NCBI RefSeq assembly: GCF_964019385.1
Contig: NC_088654.1
Location: 14,445,600 to 14,509,599 of the forward strand
Origin: Sycon ciliatum
Taxonomy: Eukaryota > Porifera > Calcarea > Leucosolenida > Sycettidae
Direction of reading: 5' to 3'
Length of the DNA stretch: 64,000 bases
A program made the position numbers and the translations under genes. How positions within the stretch are numbered: the stretch's first letter is position 1; each line of letters begins with the position of its first letter. The notes under the pieces were generated by a model. That model had not been told where the DNA came from. It saw only the letters and a program-made list of their open reading frames with translations, and did not search any database. This document shows positions 40,480-50,831 of the stretch, piece by piece.

Positions 40480-41426
40480 TAGAAATTCCTGGCACATTAA
40501 ATTATTAATGATGGGCGAGTATAAAACCAATAAATACGAAACAGCGGAATGCTTCGAGACCTGACGTATTCCGATGTCAAAAGAAACGATATCAAAACAT
40601 GTGTCCACGAGGCCGTTTCTATTCCGAAGGGAAAGCACCTCGGGAGTTGTGTGCGGGACAGTCACTGAGTATCTACAAATAAAACGGAAGATAATGGAAA
40701 CGAGGCCAATGAGGCAGCATGGAGATGTACAGATACGAGTGTGTGCATGCGCGAGGATCTTACGAGCGTGTGTGTGTGTGTGTGTGTGTGCATGGACCTC
40801 GTCTGCCGTATCGTTACACTACAGTAGCTTCTGCTGTTGGTGTTATTGGCGTGTGTGTGTGGGGGGGGGGGGGGGGGGGGGGGGGGGAGCATCTCACAAA
40901 GGTACGTATGTACATCGCAGCAGACATGAAACAAAGAAACGGACTGTGAAGACGGGGAAAATAATATCCTATTCTTAGTACACAGCAATCGGGTTACATG
41001 CATACGGCCAGCAACACCACCGACATGATGGTGATTGACAGGACGCGAACATAACAACAAGAACAACGACAGCAATCATGGAGGCCAGCTCCCACAGATT
41101 TTACACACACAGACACACACACACACAAGACAGAACGGAGGACGAGGGAAAGGGATAAGAGAGGGGAGTGCACGCTCCGGCGTCCATCGTCGCACGGAAA
41201 CATCGTGCTGTGGCGCACATGCAGACCATGCACATCCAGTGACGGTGAGAGAGAGTGCTGTGAATACGCTGCACACTCCAGTAGCGCAGTACAACCATAC
41301 TGCAATGTTGATAACTAAGTGCAGCAAGCACCCGCAAGTAGCCAAGCACCAACATACTGCAATGGCGATGACAACGCCACGTGCAGCAAGTATCCGCTTT
41401 ATCGCTGGTTATACATGTAGTCTGCC
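40480..41426. other. DNA downstream of the J-protein gene
   Basis: Holds (GT)n at ~40768-40790, a ~28 bp poly-G run at 40860-40887, and a ~70 bp duplication around 41279-41398 (catactgcaatg, gtgcagcaag). No gene recognised. Confidence 0.6.
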
Positions 41427-42218
41427 TCACCATTGGTTGTAGTTGCGCTCCTGTCGCCGTGACAACGACGAGATGCCGGAGTAGATGAAGATGATGATGC
41501 AGGCGGCGAGTAATCTGGCTCTCATCTCCTGCGCGTGCGCCAACTTCGGCTCCGGGCGCTGACGGCGATTGCGTGTCCATGGCGACGACGGGCCGCTTCT
41601 GTTGTAGCCGTCGGGCCCGTAGTGCTGCCTGTACCACTCGTCAAAGTTGAACTGGGTGCGTTCGCGGTAGTAGCGCTGTCGTATGTGCGGCGGCATCGTG
41701 CCACCGGGGCGCGTGAACGGGTTAAACGGGTCGGCACCGCCGTGTTGCTGGTTGGCATGGTGACGACGCCAGTGCTGCTCCGAGGTGCTCGCGTGCGACG
41801 TGGCCCCGCCTGGCCGCGCGCCGCCACTGAAGCCGCTTTTCATGTCGTAGTCGCGCCTCTTGGACACATTGCTCAGCACTCCGTACGCCTCCGAGATCTC
41901 CTGGAACTTCATCGTGGCCGTCTTGCTGCCGCCGTGCTTGTCCGGGTGCCACTTCTTCGACAGGTCGTAGAACGCTGTCTTGATTTCGCCCGGCTTGGCC
42001 GCCCGTGTCACGCCCAGGGTTTCGTAGTGCGTCCTACACAGTCTGGCGGACATGCTGAAGTAACGCGCACAGCCGCCGCCATCGCCGCCGCCGCCGAAGA
42101 CAGCATCAGGGCCGACGCGAAACGCGACCCGATGCAGTCGGCGGGCACTGCTGCCCACGGGACGATCGCAGCTGCGGAGTACAGCGTCCGTCAGGGAGGA
42201 TCTGCCACGAGGCAACAT
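41427..42218 (-). CDS. DNAJC30: DNAJC30-like mitochondrial J-domain protein
   Basis: A single uninterrupted minus-strand frame of 263 residues, ATG at 42218 and TGA at 41429-41427. Residues 1-60 are Arg/Ser/Gly-rich with few acidic residues, as in a mitochondrial presequence. The J domain is residues ~64-127: HYETLGV, the HPD motif at 91-93 (KKWHPDKHGG) needed to stimulate Hsp70 ATPase, then FQEISEAYGVLSN and RRDYD. An NFDEWYRQHYG segment (191-201) and a single TM helix (~236-251, LLAACIIIFIYSGISS) near the C-terminus match the layout of DNAJC30, an inner-membrane protein linked to respiratory chain function in mammals. It is somewhat longer than the human protein (about 226 residues). Human DNAJC30 is also intronless. 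The symbol rests on architecture; another membrane-anchored DNAJC member is possible. Confidence 0.88.
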   Translation of the reverse strand: MLPRGRSSLTDAVLRSCDRPVGSSARRLHRVAFRVGPDAVFGGGGDGGGCARYFSMSARLCRTHYETLGVTRAAKPGEIKTAFYDLSKKWHPDKHGGSKTATMKFQEISEAYGVLSNVSKRRDYDMKSGFSGGARPGGATSHASTSEQHWRRHHANQQHGGADPFNPFTRPGGTMPPHIRQRYYRERTQFNFDEWYRQHYGPDGYNRSGPSSPWTRNRRQRPEPKLAHAQEMRARLLAACIIIFIYSGISSLSRRQERNYNQW

Positions 42219-42738
42219 AGCATGTCTTCACGGCGTTGAAGCTACAACGACTGTACGCACACAGGTTTGCACTAACATGGGTAAATCAACATAGACGGTG
42301 CTAGCAGCACACCAACAGAAACAGACCCCCGGGAAGAGTGGATGAATCGAGGAGGAACTGTGTGCAATTCCAATTTTTTTTGTCCACTTTCTCAAGAATT
42401 CAGGCTCTCTCGCCTCACATTGATCCGACAGACACTGATTCTAAGTGAGCAGTTCACACGCCAATACTCACTACCACTAGGGACTGATGAATGCAACACA
42501 AAGAACAAACTAACTCTAGAATAAAGGTGAATACACAGGTAAAGACGACACCGTAACTTCTTTCCTCCCCAGGCAAATTTCACTTTGCTTGCTGAGTGGA
42601 TATCTGATTTTCTGATCTGGCGGCTCAGGCTTGTGCAGTTGTCTTGGTTACTGTGGCGAATGACGTCATGTTGGAATACTTATTTGAATATGTCACGTGC
42701 ACAGTTTTGAGTCCTAAATCTTGTCTTGGGCGACGACG
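42219..42738. promoter_or_regulatory. Upstream region of the J-protein gene
   Basis: 520 bp between the J-protein ATG (minus) and a weak candidate start on plus at 42739. No TATA box stands out. Confidence 0.35.
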
Positions 42739-43042
42739 ATGACGACGCCGATCGAGGAAAGCAAAGACTTCAGGTAACTGGTTACAGCTGTAGAGAAGTC
42801 TACCATGTTTGTTACAGCAGGTGCATTGTTTTTGCTTCTGTCGTTGCTAGAACTAACTGTTTACTTGCTACGGTCCAGTGGCTGTGCATGATGTTACCAT
42901 CCCATTCTCAAGTTTGGGGTATGAGGAGCTTTTCTTACCGGTCTCGTTGGACAACCGGTCCTGACTTCAGAAGTTTTGCTTGGCCTCTGAAAATGATGTC
43001 CCGACCAAGCTGAAGATGGGAGGTCAGCGTAAAGTAAAGAAG
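42739..43042 (+). CDS. Possible short exons of an unrecognised gene
   Basis: An ATG near 42739 opens MTTPIEESKDF and runs into a good donor (cag|gtaact, exon end 42773). A second stretch ends at 43042 with aag|gtacga and could encode MGGQRKVKK from an ATG at 43016. The two cannot be joined in one open frame at the obvious acceptor (42970), so they may belong to different transcripts. I do not recognise either peptide. A G run (43209-43225) and a further donor-like site at ~43460 follow. Confidence 0.2.
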
Positions 43043-44524
43043 GTACGATCTTGACCTGGCATGCACCTGTGTAGACTAAAAATGCAGCCATGAGTATTGT
43101 ACAGGTGGATGGCTGTCATCACGTGTCCTTCGCAGTTTTGGCCTCTGTTGCCTGATGATACTCTTGCATGGTTACAGCCAGGAAAATGTACATGTAGATG
43201 GTGCAGGAGGGGGGGGGGGGGGGGGACAGGGGAAACAAACAGGGAACCCATTTCTCCAGTTTCCAATTTTGCTTTGCCACTCGAGTACGGGATCCCCCTG
43301 GGAGCAGCGTGCACCCGGGTTGATCGATTTACGGCCGCTTTTTCGTTGTGAGTTGTGAGCTGACAAAAATCGAAAACTGAGCAGGGTTTGAGCACCGTGA
43401 CAAATTCCCGGCGGCCGCCAACATCCAGAATAACCCAGCGGCAGATGCAGGGCCTCAAGGTAGGGCAGGAATATACATGTGCATCTGACAAACACTGTCA
43501 CACTGAAACATCTAGTACTGTAAAGTACCGGTGATCCGCCCCCACTCTAACCCCCCCCCCCCCCCCCTCCCCTACGCATGTACTGCTCTGCGAGTGCAGG
43601 ATGAAATTGTGCACAATCTAGCATGCTAGCGCCCGTCCGTAGATATCAAACTTTTTTCACCAAACAAATTGTTTTAGTTTAGACCCAACCCCGCCCTCCC
43701 TCCCCTCAGAAAGTAAAACAATGTTGACATGCATGCATTCATAATTATACAAAAAAAGTCGCAAGTGTGTCACTGCTCCTATGGCCATGTACATTTGCAT
43801 GCATCAGTGTTTTATGAAACGAAATTGGTCGACCCCCTCCCACCCCATAACGGAATTATTTCGTTTTGCAAACACTTCGGGGTTGGACTTGTCATGTACT
43901 CGTTGTACCGTACAGAGTGACCATGGTGACTTGTACACGTTTTGAAGAATGCAACAGATTTTTCTCAAAGATGTGCTCTGTTTCTGGAGTACCGTTTGGT
44001 TGGCATGACACTGCCCTATGTGCACCAGCTGTTCGATCCTGTTCTAGATCGTACCAACTAAACACACCCTTGGAGCTGTGAATGGCTAGAAAGCATAATC
44101 TCTTTTGTAACTTGATTTGCGACGGGTAACCCGTTGCGGACACTATTGTCGGAAGAAAAATAGGCAGAATATCTTCTCTTCGTGCACGATGCAGCAGTAA
44201 ATCAGATTTGTTCACCGAGCACTAGGGGTGAAAGTTTGCCCTGAGATCCCGAGTTCGAGTACTCTGATTTTGTCCGATCGAATATTCGAGTATTCTTCAT
44301 CTCCTAAAAAAATGCACACCAAGGGCCTTAAACATCATAATGATACAACCCTGATTGAACCGATTAGCAGTAGTTTTCTCTCGTGAATCGATTGTTGGGT
44401 CATTTGGGCTCTCTCTACTCGTGTACAAATGTTCACCGCAAAGTCTGCGCATCAATATCTACTGACTGCTGCTCTGAAACCGCAGGTCTCTGGTGTAAAT
44501 GCAAGTACCATGTATAAACGAGTA
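43043..44524. other. Intergenic DNA
   Basis: Poly-G ~43209-43225 and poly-C ~43552-43567. Otherwise AT-rich, with no recognised gene. Confidence 0.55.
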
Positions 44525-44734
44525 CTCTAATTTCAGAAATTTTCGGTGCTCAATATTTTCGGTATGAGGGCAAAAGGCCACGTTAGGTGAACAGAAATTT
44601 TCGGTACAGAGAAGCAGTACCCTGTTGGTTTACGTGTGTTAGTGTTTTTTCGGTGTATTGAAATTTTAGGTATGAAACAGATGCACCGAAAGTACCGAAA
44701 ATAAAAGTACACCGAAAATTTGTGAAATTTACAG
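44525..44734. mobile_element. TA-flanked element, ttttcggt family, copy 1
   Basis: Left ctctaatttcagaaatttt, right aaaatttgtgaaatttacag, TA on both sides. accgaaaat/attttcggt words recur in both orientations. 210 bp; further copies at 57516-57731 (inverted) and 58961-59156. Confidence 0.8.
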
Positions 44735-45436
44735 TACTCTGGTTTATTCCGAGTACGATTATTTTTGAAAAAAACCAGCGAGTACTCTAGTATTCGGTAT
44801 AATTTTTTCACCCCTACCGAGCACCCTCCCTAATGCAGCAGAAGTTTTGTACCACAAATGGTGCCGGGTTATAAAGGGACCACTCCATCCCTGTATCCCT
44901 GATAATGACCTGGGTGAAAACTTGGAAACAATCGTTGTGCGTGGTGCAGCCGAGGACTGTTCGTGTGTTGTGGATTGGAGGTGCAGTGAACAGATGACAA
45001 CGCTACAATGGAACTTCAAAGCTCTGCTGGAAAAAAACGTTAGATGTACATGTACAGTCAGTCAGTATCGCCTATAGCGTTGGTGTTTGATTTTGAGCAT
45101 TTTTATCACTATAAGCGATACTGCATGCAATGTATGCGAGTGGGGTGTCAAACGACTCAGCGCGCCTTGTACATATGCACTGCATAGGTGGCTACAGCTC
45201 CTGACACACAACATCAGCATTTCCTCATGATGGAGGCATGTTCGGTCAACGTGTACAAGCAGAACTCACCAAACAACACTGGATAAGTTCTTCACGAAGA
45301 GGTAACAGTGACCACTAACACCCTGTTCTCCTCTGACACCACTTGATTTTACATCAATCACTATAACCAATGCAAAAATAATGTAATAAAGGTTTTTTGA
45401 AACATGAATTTGATCACTATAGGCGATATATTACTA

Positions 45437-45648
45437 CTGTAAATATACAAAATTTCGGCGCTGCAAAATTTCGGCACTTCACGATTTTTGACATTTCGGC
45501 GGCGATTTATTTTCGGCGTGGGGTAGAGAGCATGGTATAGTGCGACAGGTGCTGTGAAAAATTTCATCGGCGTTTTAATTTAGGCGTTTTGGGTCGGTGC
45601 CGAATATAGCCGAAATTAAATAGCTGCCGAAAATTTGTATATTTACAG
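45437..45648. mobile_element. TA-flanked CTGTAAAT element (ttcggcg motif), nested
   Basis: Left ctgtaaatatacaaaatttc, right gaaaatttgtatatttacag, TA on both sides. aatttcggc/gccgaaa words recur. 212 bp, inside the 45055-46246 element. Confidence 0.85.
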
Positions 45649-45683
45649 TATAGACGATTATTACTATACGCGATAACTGTGTA

Positions 45684-46150
45684 TAGTCAGACCTCGCTTA
45701 ACCGCACACATCTGTTTTCCACAAAAATATCCGGATAGGCGAGGGGACCGGATAACTGACGCACATACTGTATATGCATGTGGCATGTCAAAAGCAGTGA
45801 CATCGTACATACATGTAGACGGGTCCTATGCAGTACAGCTAGCGTGCACAGTATGAAAAACAAGCGAGAAAAAATGACAAGTGCATGCAACTGAGTGCTG
45901 TCGGCATGCACCCAGCAGGTCAAGGACCTCATTTGCTTGTACAACTCCCTGATTCTAGCTTCTGCAAGCCACATGCAACCGGATACGACGAAGCTTTTTG
46001 TACACATTTTAACCAGTTTGTACACAAAATCATGCACCGGTATGCGGATCGCGAGGTCCGGTTATGTTGTATGCATAACATATGCTGCACATCGGTAACC
46101 AGCGGTTTTCTTCCGGATGGCGAGGGATCCGGATAAGCGAGGTCTGAGTG
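45684..46150. mobile_element. acctcgcttaaccg family element, expanded copy, nested
   Basis: Left tagtcagacctcgcttaacc, right ggataagcgaggtctgagtg (a degenerate CAGT end). atccggat and gcgagggga words inside. About 467 bp, also inside the 45055-46246 element. Confidence 0.7.
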
Positions 46151-46294
46151 TATACTTAGTTATGGCAAATGAAAATGAATTTGAGAAATTGATCACTATA
46201 TCCGGTATATTACTATAGCCACCAATCTTATAGGCGATACTGACTGTACATGTATGTTAGAAGAGAGTGGACAACAAAGGGAGTGTGTCGTGTA

Positions 46295-46484
46295 CAGTCA
46301 GACCTCGCTTATCCGCTCCTCTTTTGTCCGGTTCCCTCGCCATCCGGAAGAAAATCGTTGGTTACCGATTTACAGCAGATACCATGCATACATACAATAT
46401 ATGTGTTCGATTATCCGGTTCCCTCGCCTATCCGGATATTTTTTTATGGAAAACGGATGTGTGCGGTTATGCGAGATCTGACTG
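46295..46484. mobile_element. TA-flanked CAGT element, cctcgcttatccg family, copy 1
   Basis: Left cagtcagacctcgcttatcc, right gcgagatctgactg, TA on both sides. tatccgg and ccctcgcc words recur. 190 bp; close relative at 50645-50831. Confidence 0.8.
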
Positions 46485-46880
46485 TACATATACATAATTA
46501 TACATGTGGGCGCTGAAGGAGCTGTGCTGTTTGCCGCCTCAGTTCTACAGATGGTCCACACCCTGACTCTGAGTGACCATCCTCAAGTTGACAGGGCAGG
46601 AAGCATGTCAGTTACAAGCTGTCAAAGTAAAATGCAGCTGTGCTGCACACTAGTGACTAGGGCGACACAGTGAGTGACGTGTTTTATTGAACGCACAAAC
46701 CAATGACGACAATGATGATATGAATGCAGGCCGAAGAGCAAAGAATTCTAAAAGAGAGTGAAATCTGTCTATGACATGCCCTCAAGGGACCTTCAAAACG
46801 TGGTCTCTGTTAACAGGTGGTCTCTGTATCCAGGGTCATTTGACTGAAGATAGCATCCGGCCTCGGTCCTGGGCCTTATA

Positions 46881-47166
46881 CCGTAAAGCCTGTGTATAGG
46901 CCCCGGGCGTGTAGAATAGCAGCCTCGATTTCCAGGGCGTATACAAGGGCACGGGCGTTATTAAGGAACCGGGCGTATACTTGGAATAGGGATAGCAGTA
47001 AGTATTGGGTATCGGTACCTGTACATGTACGGGTGTTGGCGGCATACCTGGGCGTATACATGGGCATGGGCGCTATTTTGAAACAAAAGTCTTGACTTCC
47101 CCTGACTGGGCGTGTACACGGAGGGTGGGCGTAATTTCGAGTGGGTGTATACAGGGGCTTTTACGG
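46881..47166. mobile_element. TA-flanked CCGTAAA element (gggcgta motif)
   Basis: Left ccgtaaagcctgtgtatagg, right tatacaggggcttttacgg, TA on both sides. gggcgtata recurs at least five times. 286 bp. Confidence 0.7.
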
Positions 47167-47349
47167 TATTAGCGTGGTCGCCATGACCGGTTGTACGGTT
47201 TTACTGTATTGTTTGCATGCAGGTGCGGTACTGGCCAAGCCCATTGGCCAAGCCCATACACAGTGCTGGCAGCTAACGGATGTTATCATGTCAGTCAGTG
47301 GTTGATACTAGTACACTAATATTGTTAATTTTTAGTATTTACAGTATTT

Positions 47350-47747
47350 GTAGAAAGGAAAAAGGACATTATGGAAACGAGTTAAGAGTAACTCTCCACC
47401 ACTGTAACTAGATGCTCTAATTATGCAGTCAGAAAGTGCAACAACTAGGCACAAAACTGACAGAGCACTGAGACATTCGACGTCCTGACACCTAGCTTCA
47501 ACACATCTCCGTAGCGCTAACCGACAGCCTTCCAACTCGGAAGGTTCAAGGTTATGGAGAGACCATAGAGGGGAAGAGGGGAGATGTGTTGAAGGTAGGT
47601 GTCAGGACATCAAATGTCTCAGTACTCTGTCAGTGTTGTGCTTAGTCGTTTCACTTTCTGACTGTATAATTATAGTATCTAGATACAGTGGTGGAGAGTT
47701 ACTCTTAACTCATTTCCATATGTCCTTTTTCCTTTCTACATTTATTA
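47350..47747. repeat. ~400 bp foldback with ~160 bp arms
   Basis: Left arm 47350-47513 and right arm 47583-47747 pair with few mismatches (gtagaaaggaaaaaggaca/tgtcctttttcctttctac, gtcctgacacct/aggtgtcaggac, caacacatctcc/ggagatgtgttg). The loop is about 70 nt. No ORF. Confidence 0.85.
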
Positions 47748-47924
47748 TCGGCTCAATGCCCGAGTTTCGAATTTATTGTATTTCAAGGATTACCCAAAAG
47801 CTCAAGTCTAGGCCTGTCCAGGGTATCTCCTATTCAGAAAAATGTCATAATTTGGGGAAAGAGCGTAAGGACAAAGAAAGAAAACAAAGAAAAGAAGCAG
47901 ACACAGCATGCTGGCATGTCACAT

Positions 47925-47955
47925 GATGTACATGTACGTGTACGTGTACATGTAC
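47925..47955. repeat. tacatgtacgtgtacgtgtac palindromic tract
   Basis: Alternating tgtacatgtacgtgtac blocks, one of many gtacatgtac tracts spread over the window (e.g. 4691, 7873, 10069, 10480, 15401, 43186). Confidence 0.85.
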
Positions 47956-47984
47956 TATTGTGGGTGTATGCATGATTGCATGTA

Positions 47985-48161
47985 CAGTAAAACCTGGTGT
48001 AAGCGACCTCTGAGTTTAGCGACCACCTGCTCTTAATGACCGTTTTCCCATGCACCGACAGTTCTACACAGACACTGTGGGACCTGGTTCTAAAGGCCAC
48101 CTGGCTTTAACGACCGCTTTTGCTTGCACCGTGGGGTGGTCGCTTAAACCAGGTTTCATTG
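47985..48161. mobile_element. TA-flanked CAGT element, taagcgacc family, copy 2
   Basis: Left cagtaaaacctggtgtaagc, right gcttaaaccaggtttcattg; matches 8324-8490 almost throughout. 177 bp. Confidence 0.8.
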
Positions 48162-48268
48162 TACAGCAAAACCTGTGTTTACAGGACTAGACCCTGTATA
48201 CCAAGCGGAATCCTGTGTTGACCAGACATGTACATGTGCGTGACTGTAGTTGTATACGTAAGATAGTA

Positions 48269-48636
48269 GGGACCTTTCGCATTTGCTACGAATCGAATGC
48301 GAAACGAAAGTTTGATTCGGTTCGTAATCGTTTCGTTGAAAACAGATTCAGTTTTCGCAAGTCGTCATGCAAATGTGCATGGCAACTACGTAGCTTGGCG
48401 TACGGGTGTTTACACGCACATGTGCATGGATCATGGAATTAAGGGAAAATGTGTACCTGGCAAAACATGTGTAGCTGGCCAAATAAATGTGTACCTGACG
48501 GATTCGGAGCGCGCCACGAATGAAGAGGCTTCCATTCGTGAAAACGAGCTCTCCGCAGGGACTCTGACGCATCCTCGAACCCAGGTGACGAATCAGCATT
48601 CGTTTCGTATCCGTACGCGTGGTGCGAAAGGTCCCT
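48269..48636. mobile_element. Inverted-repeat element, cctttcgca ends
   Basis: Left agggacctttcgcatttgct, right ggtgcgaaaggtccct, flanked by agt on both sides (possible 3 bp duplication). Inside, attcgtttcg/cgaaacga words recur. About 368 bp; superfamily not assigned. Confidence 0.65.
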
Positions 48637-48808
48637 AGTGTGACACATGGCACAGATGCAGAGTGCATGTACTACCCTCTACCCCAGTTAGTGTGTCCGC
48701 ATTTGCCAGGCTGAGATCCGAGTGCAACACGGTCAGTACTCGGGACCCGCCGGAAGCAGCCAGTTTAGATTGGTCCATCCTGTCCTACTACTAGGATGAG
48801 TTTGCTCC

Positions 48809-48998
48809 CACACTGGAGCTCATGCTATTCCGGTCTGCCGACTTGACTTGACACTTGACTGACTCACGACTGCCATCCACAGCACACGAGAAGTCCATCG
48901 AACCTTCGACTCGGAATAGCGCGAGCTCCAGCGTGGGAGCAAACTCATTCCTCGGAAAAAATCATCGCCGAAGTCGCAACCACTATTTCATCCTGTCC
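48809..48998. mobile_element. Inverted relative of the TRIM-like terminal repeat
   Basis: First part matches the 30602-30751 repeat from tttgctcccc to catcgaacct, continues cgactcgg as that element does, then turns back as its inverse (aatagcgcgagctcc ... cgccgaagtcgcaaccac). It is a head-to-head rearranged copy. Confidence 0.65.
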
Positions 48999-49007
48999 TA
49001 GCCTAAT

Positions 49008-49165
49008 ATGGATGCAGCTAATGGGGTCGTTTTCGGCGCTTGTGCCAGTGGTTGTGACTTATCCACTCACCCCCACCGTTAGGCGCTGCATCTGCCGCTA
49101 GGGTTTATCGGGGGTTAGCGGCCGTCGTGAGTTCCCTTCGGGAACGGACACGATAATTTACTCTT
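49008..49165 (+). mobile_element. SINE body fragment
   Basis: ggatgcagctaatgggg, then ctcaccccc and gcgctgcatctgccgc, line up with the body of the SINE at 58561-58850 (ggatgcagcgaatggg, ctcacctccc, gagctgcatctgcgcc). The tRNA-like head is missing. Confidence 0.5.
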
Positions 49166-49317
49166 TTTTTAGCCTATTCTTTAACACAGTTTGCGTATGA
49201 TATAGTGGGTATACATAACCTCCTCAGTGGCAAACACGACCGTGTTGGTTGCCAACAAGTTGATCCGGGGAGAACCTGACCAACCGGACCGGTTTCGGCG
49301 GGGCCTGGTACTGTAGG

Positions 49318-49468
49318 CGCAGGAGAGTGTCTCCGCTTTTCGCATTTCACAGATGGCCGCATTTTCCAGTGTCCGCGCATACTAAAATCATAAATGTACA
49401 CAAAATCTGTCCTCGCCGCTTTGCAGGTGTCCGTTTTCTCGGATGTCGACAAGGACAGGTTTGACTGT
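49318..49468. mobile_element. One end of a CAGTCAAACCTGTCC element
   Basis: The right end (read on minus) is cagtcaaacctgtccttgtc, followed by TA; cggaca/tgtccg words recur inside. The other end is not clear. Confidence 0.45.
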
Positions 49469-49969
49469 ATATGGGCAGTATTTTTTCCTGACTCCAATCT
49501 CTTCTCGAATTTTTAAAAGTCGACTCGGCGTTCCGGGCATTTGTTTTGGATAGATTTCTCAATAATGTGTTTGGAAGAATGATATTGCACGTACATGTAG
49601 ATGTAGATGTGTGTAGAGGGAAACACACTGTACTCAGCAGTTTTCGGGTTTTATTTCTTGAAGTAAATAGTTGACAGTCCGTGTGTTTTAGGACTGTGTT
49701 TTGATATAATTAAAATCTTTCTTTCCTATTCTGCAGTTATATTATGCGTATTGGCACCTCATTGACCCCGCTCGTTCCTCATTCCATTTTATAGCGAAGA
49801 CTAGCCAAGTTTGCTCGGCGATGTCAACGTGAGAAAGCCTGATAGTGATAGCAATACACTGTGCCATGTCTTGATTTGTATGATGTATTGATTGTACATG
49901 GTCATGTACATGTAGTAGATCCATGGTAGATGTATAGGCACTGACTCACTGACTGTATACAGTCGTCCC

Positions 49970-50438
49970 TCTCTAATCCGGCACCTTTTGCAACGGCATT
50001 TTCTGCCGGATAAACAAGGGTGCTGGATTATCAAATCCTGCCCTCCAACCCGGCCCACCTGTTAACGTACATGTTTGTGTCGTACGTCAAAACGTAGGGA
50101 TTTTCTGTGTCAATCCAAGTACATGTACTTCGTGGAATGCATATCTATAAGATACACTTGGGAATACGAGTGCATAGGATATTCCCAAGTGTATGTTACA
50201 TGTGTTGTGTATGTTACAATGCTCCCTGACGGTATACGGTGTACAACTGCTGGATTAGAAAATCGAATTGTGTACAGTTTGAGTGATTTGCTGCCCAGCA
50301 GAAAATCGCTGCTGGAGGCGGAATTCAAGTGCCGGATTAAAGCATAGAAAATGAACTGAAAAAATCCGTTTTGCCAGAAAGTGTGCTGGTTTGCAAGGGT
50401 GCTGGATAAACAAGTGCCGGATTAGAGAGGGACGACTG
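49970..50438. mobile_element. TA-flanked CAGT element, taatccggca family, copy 2
   Basis: Left cagtcgtccctctctaatcc, right ggattagagagggacgactg, TA on both sides. gctggatta, gccggat and agaaaatcg words recur. 469 bp; an inverted pair cccaagtgta/tacacttggg lies inside (~50150-50195). Confidence 0.8.
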
Positions 50439-50644
50439 TATACCGTATTAGTACAGCCGGCTCCACTTATAACGAACTCGCCTTATAGCGAATTCCGCGG
50501 CATACCGAAGCATTGTTCGTGTGCCTATCTAAATGAATTGAACCCATACAAAATAACCCTTGGACTTTGTAGGGAACAGATCATTCGCCCTTTATCCTAT
50601 GGGGCCACATGTAAACCAAAATGCACTGATCAGGGAGTCGTATA

Positions 50645-50831
50645 CAGTCAGACCTCGCTGATCCGGTCCTCTTTTATCCGGATCCCTCGCCATCCGGAAG
50701 AAAATCGTTGGTTACCGATTTACGGCATATGCCATGCATACGTACAGTATGTGTGTTCGATTATCCGGTTCCCTCGTCTATCCGGACATTTTGTGAAAAA
50801 CGGACGTGTGCGGTTAAACGAGGTCTGACTG
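50645..50831. mobile_element. TA-flanked CAGT element, cctcgcttatccg family, copy 2
   Basis: Left cagtcagacctcgctgatcc, right aaacgaggtctgactg, TA on both sides, 187 bp. The flanks are themselves inverted (cagggagtcgta / tacgactccctg), so it sits at the centre of an older palindrome. Confidence 0.8.

Larger units (their letters stand above)
45055..46246. mobile_element. TA-flanked CAGT element, cgcctatag family, carrying nested insertions
   Basis: Outer ends cagtcagtatcgcctatag and its inverse (tataggcgatactgactg), TA on both sides. The outer element resumes between insertions as atcactataggcgatatat (45411) and cactatatccggtatatt (46194). Two younger elements lie inside it. Confidence 0.75.
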
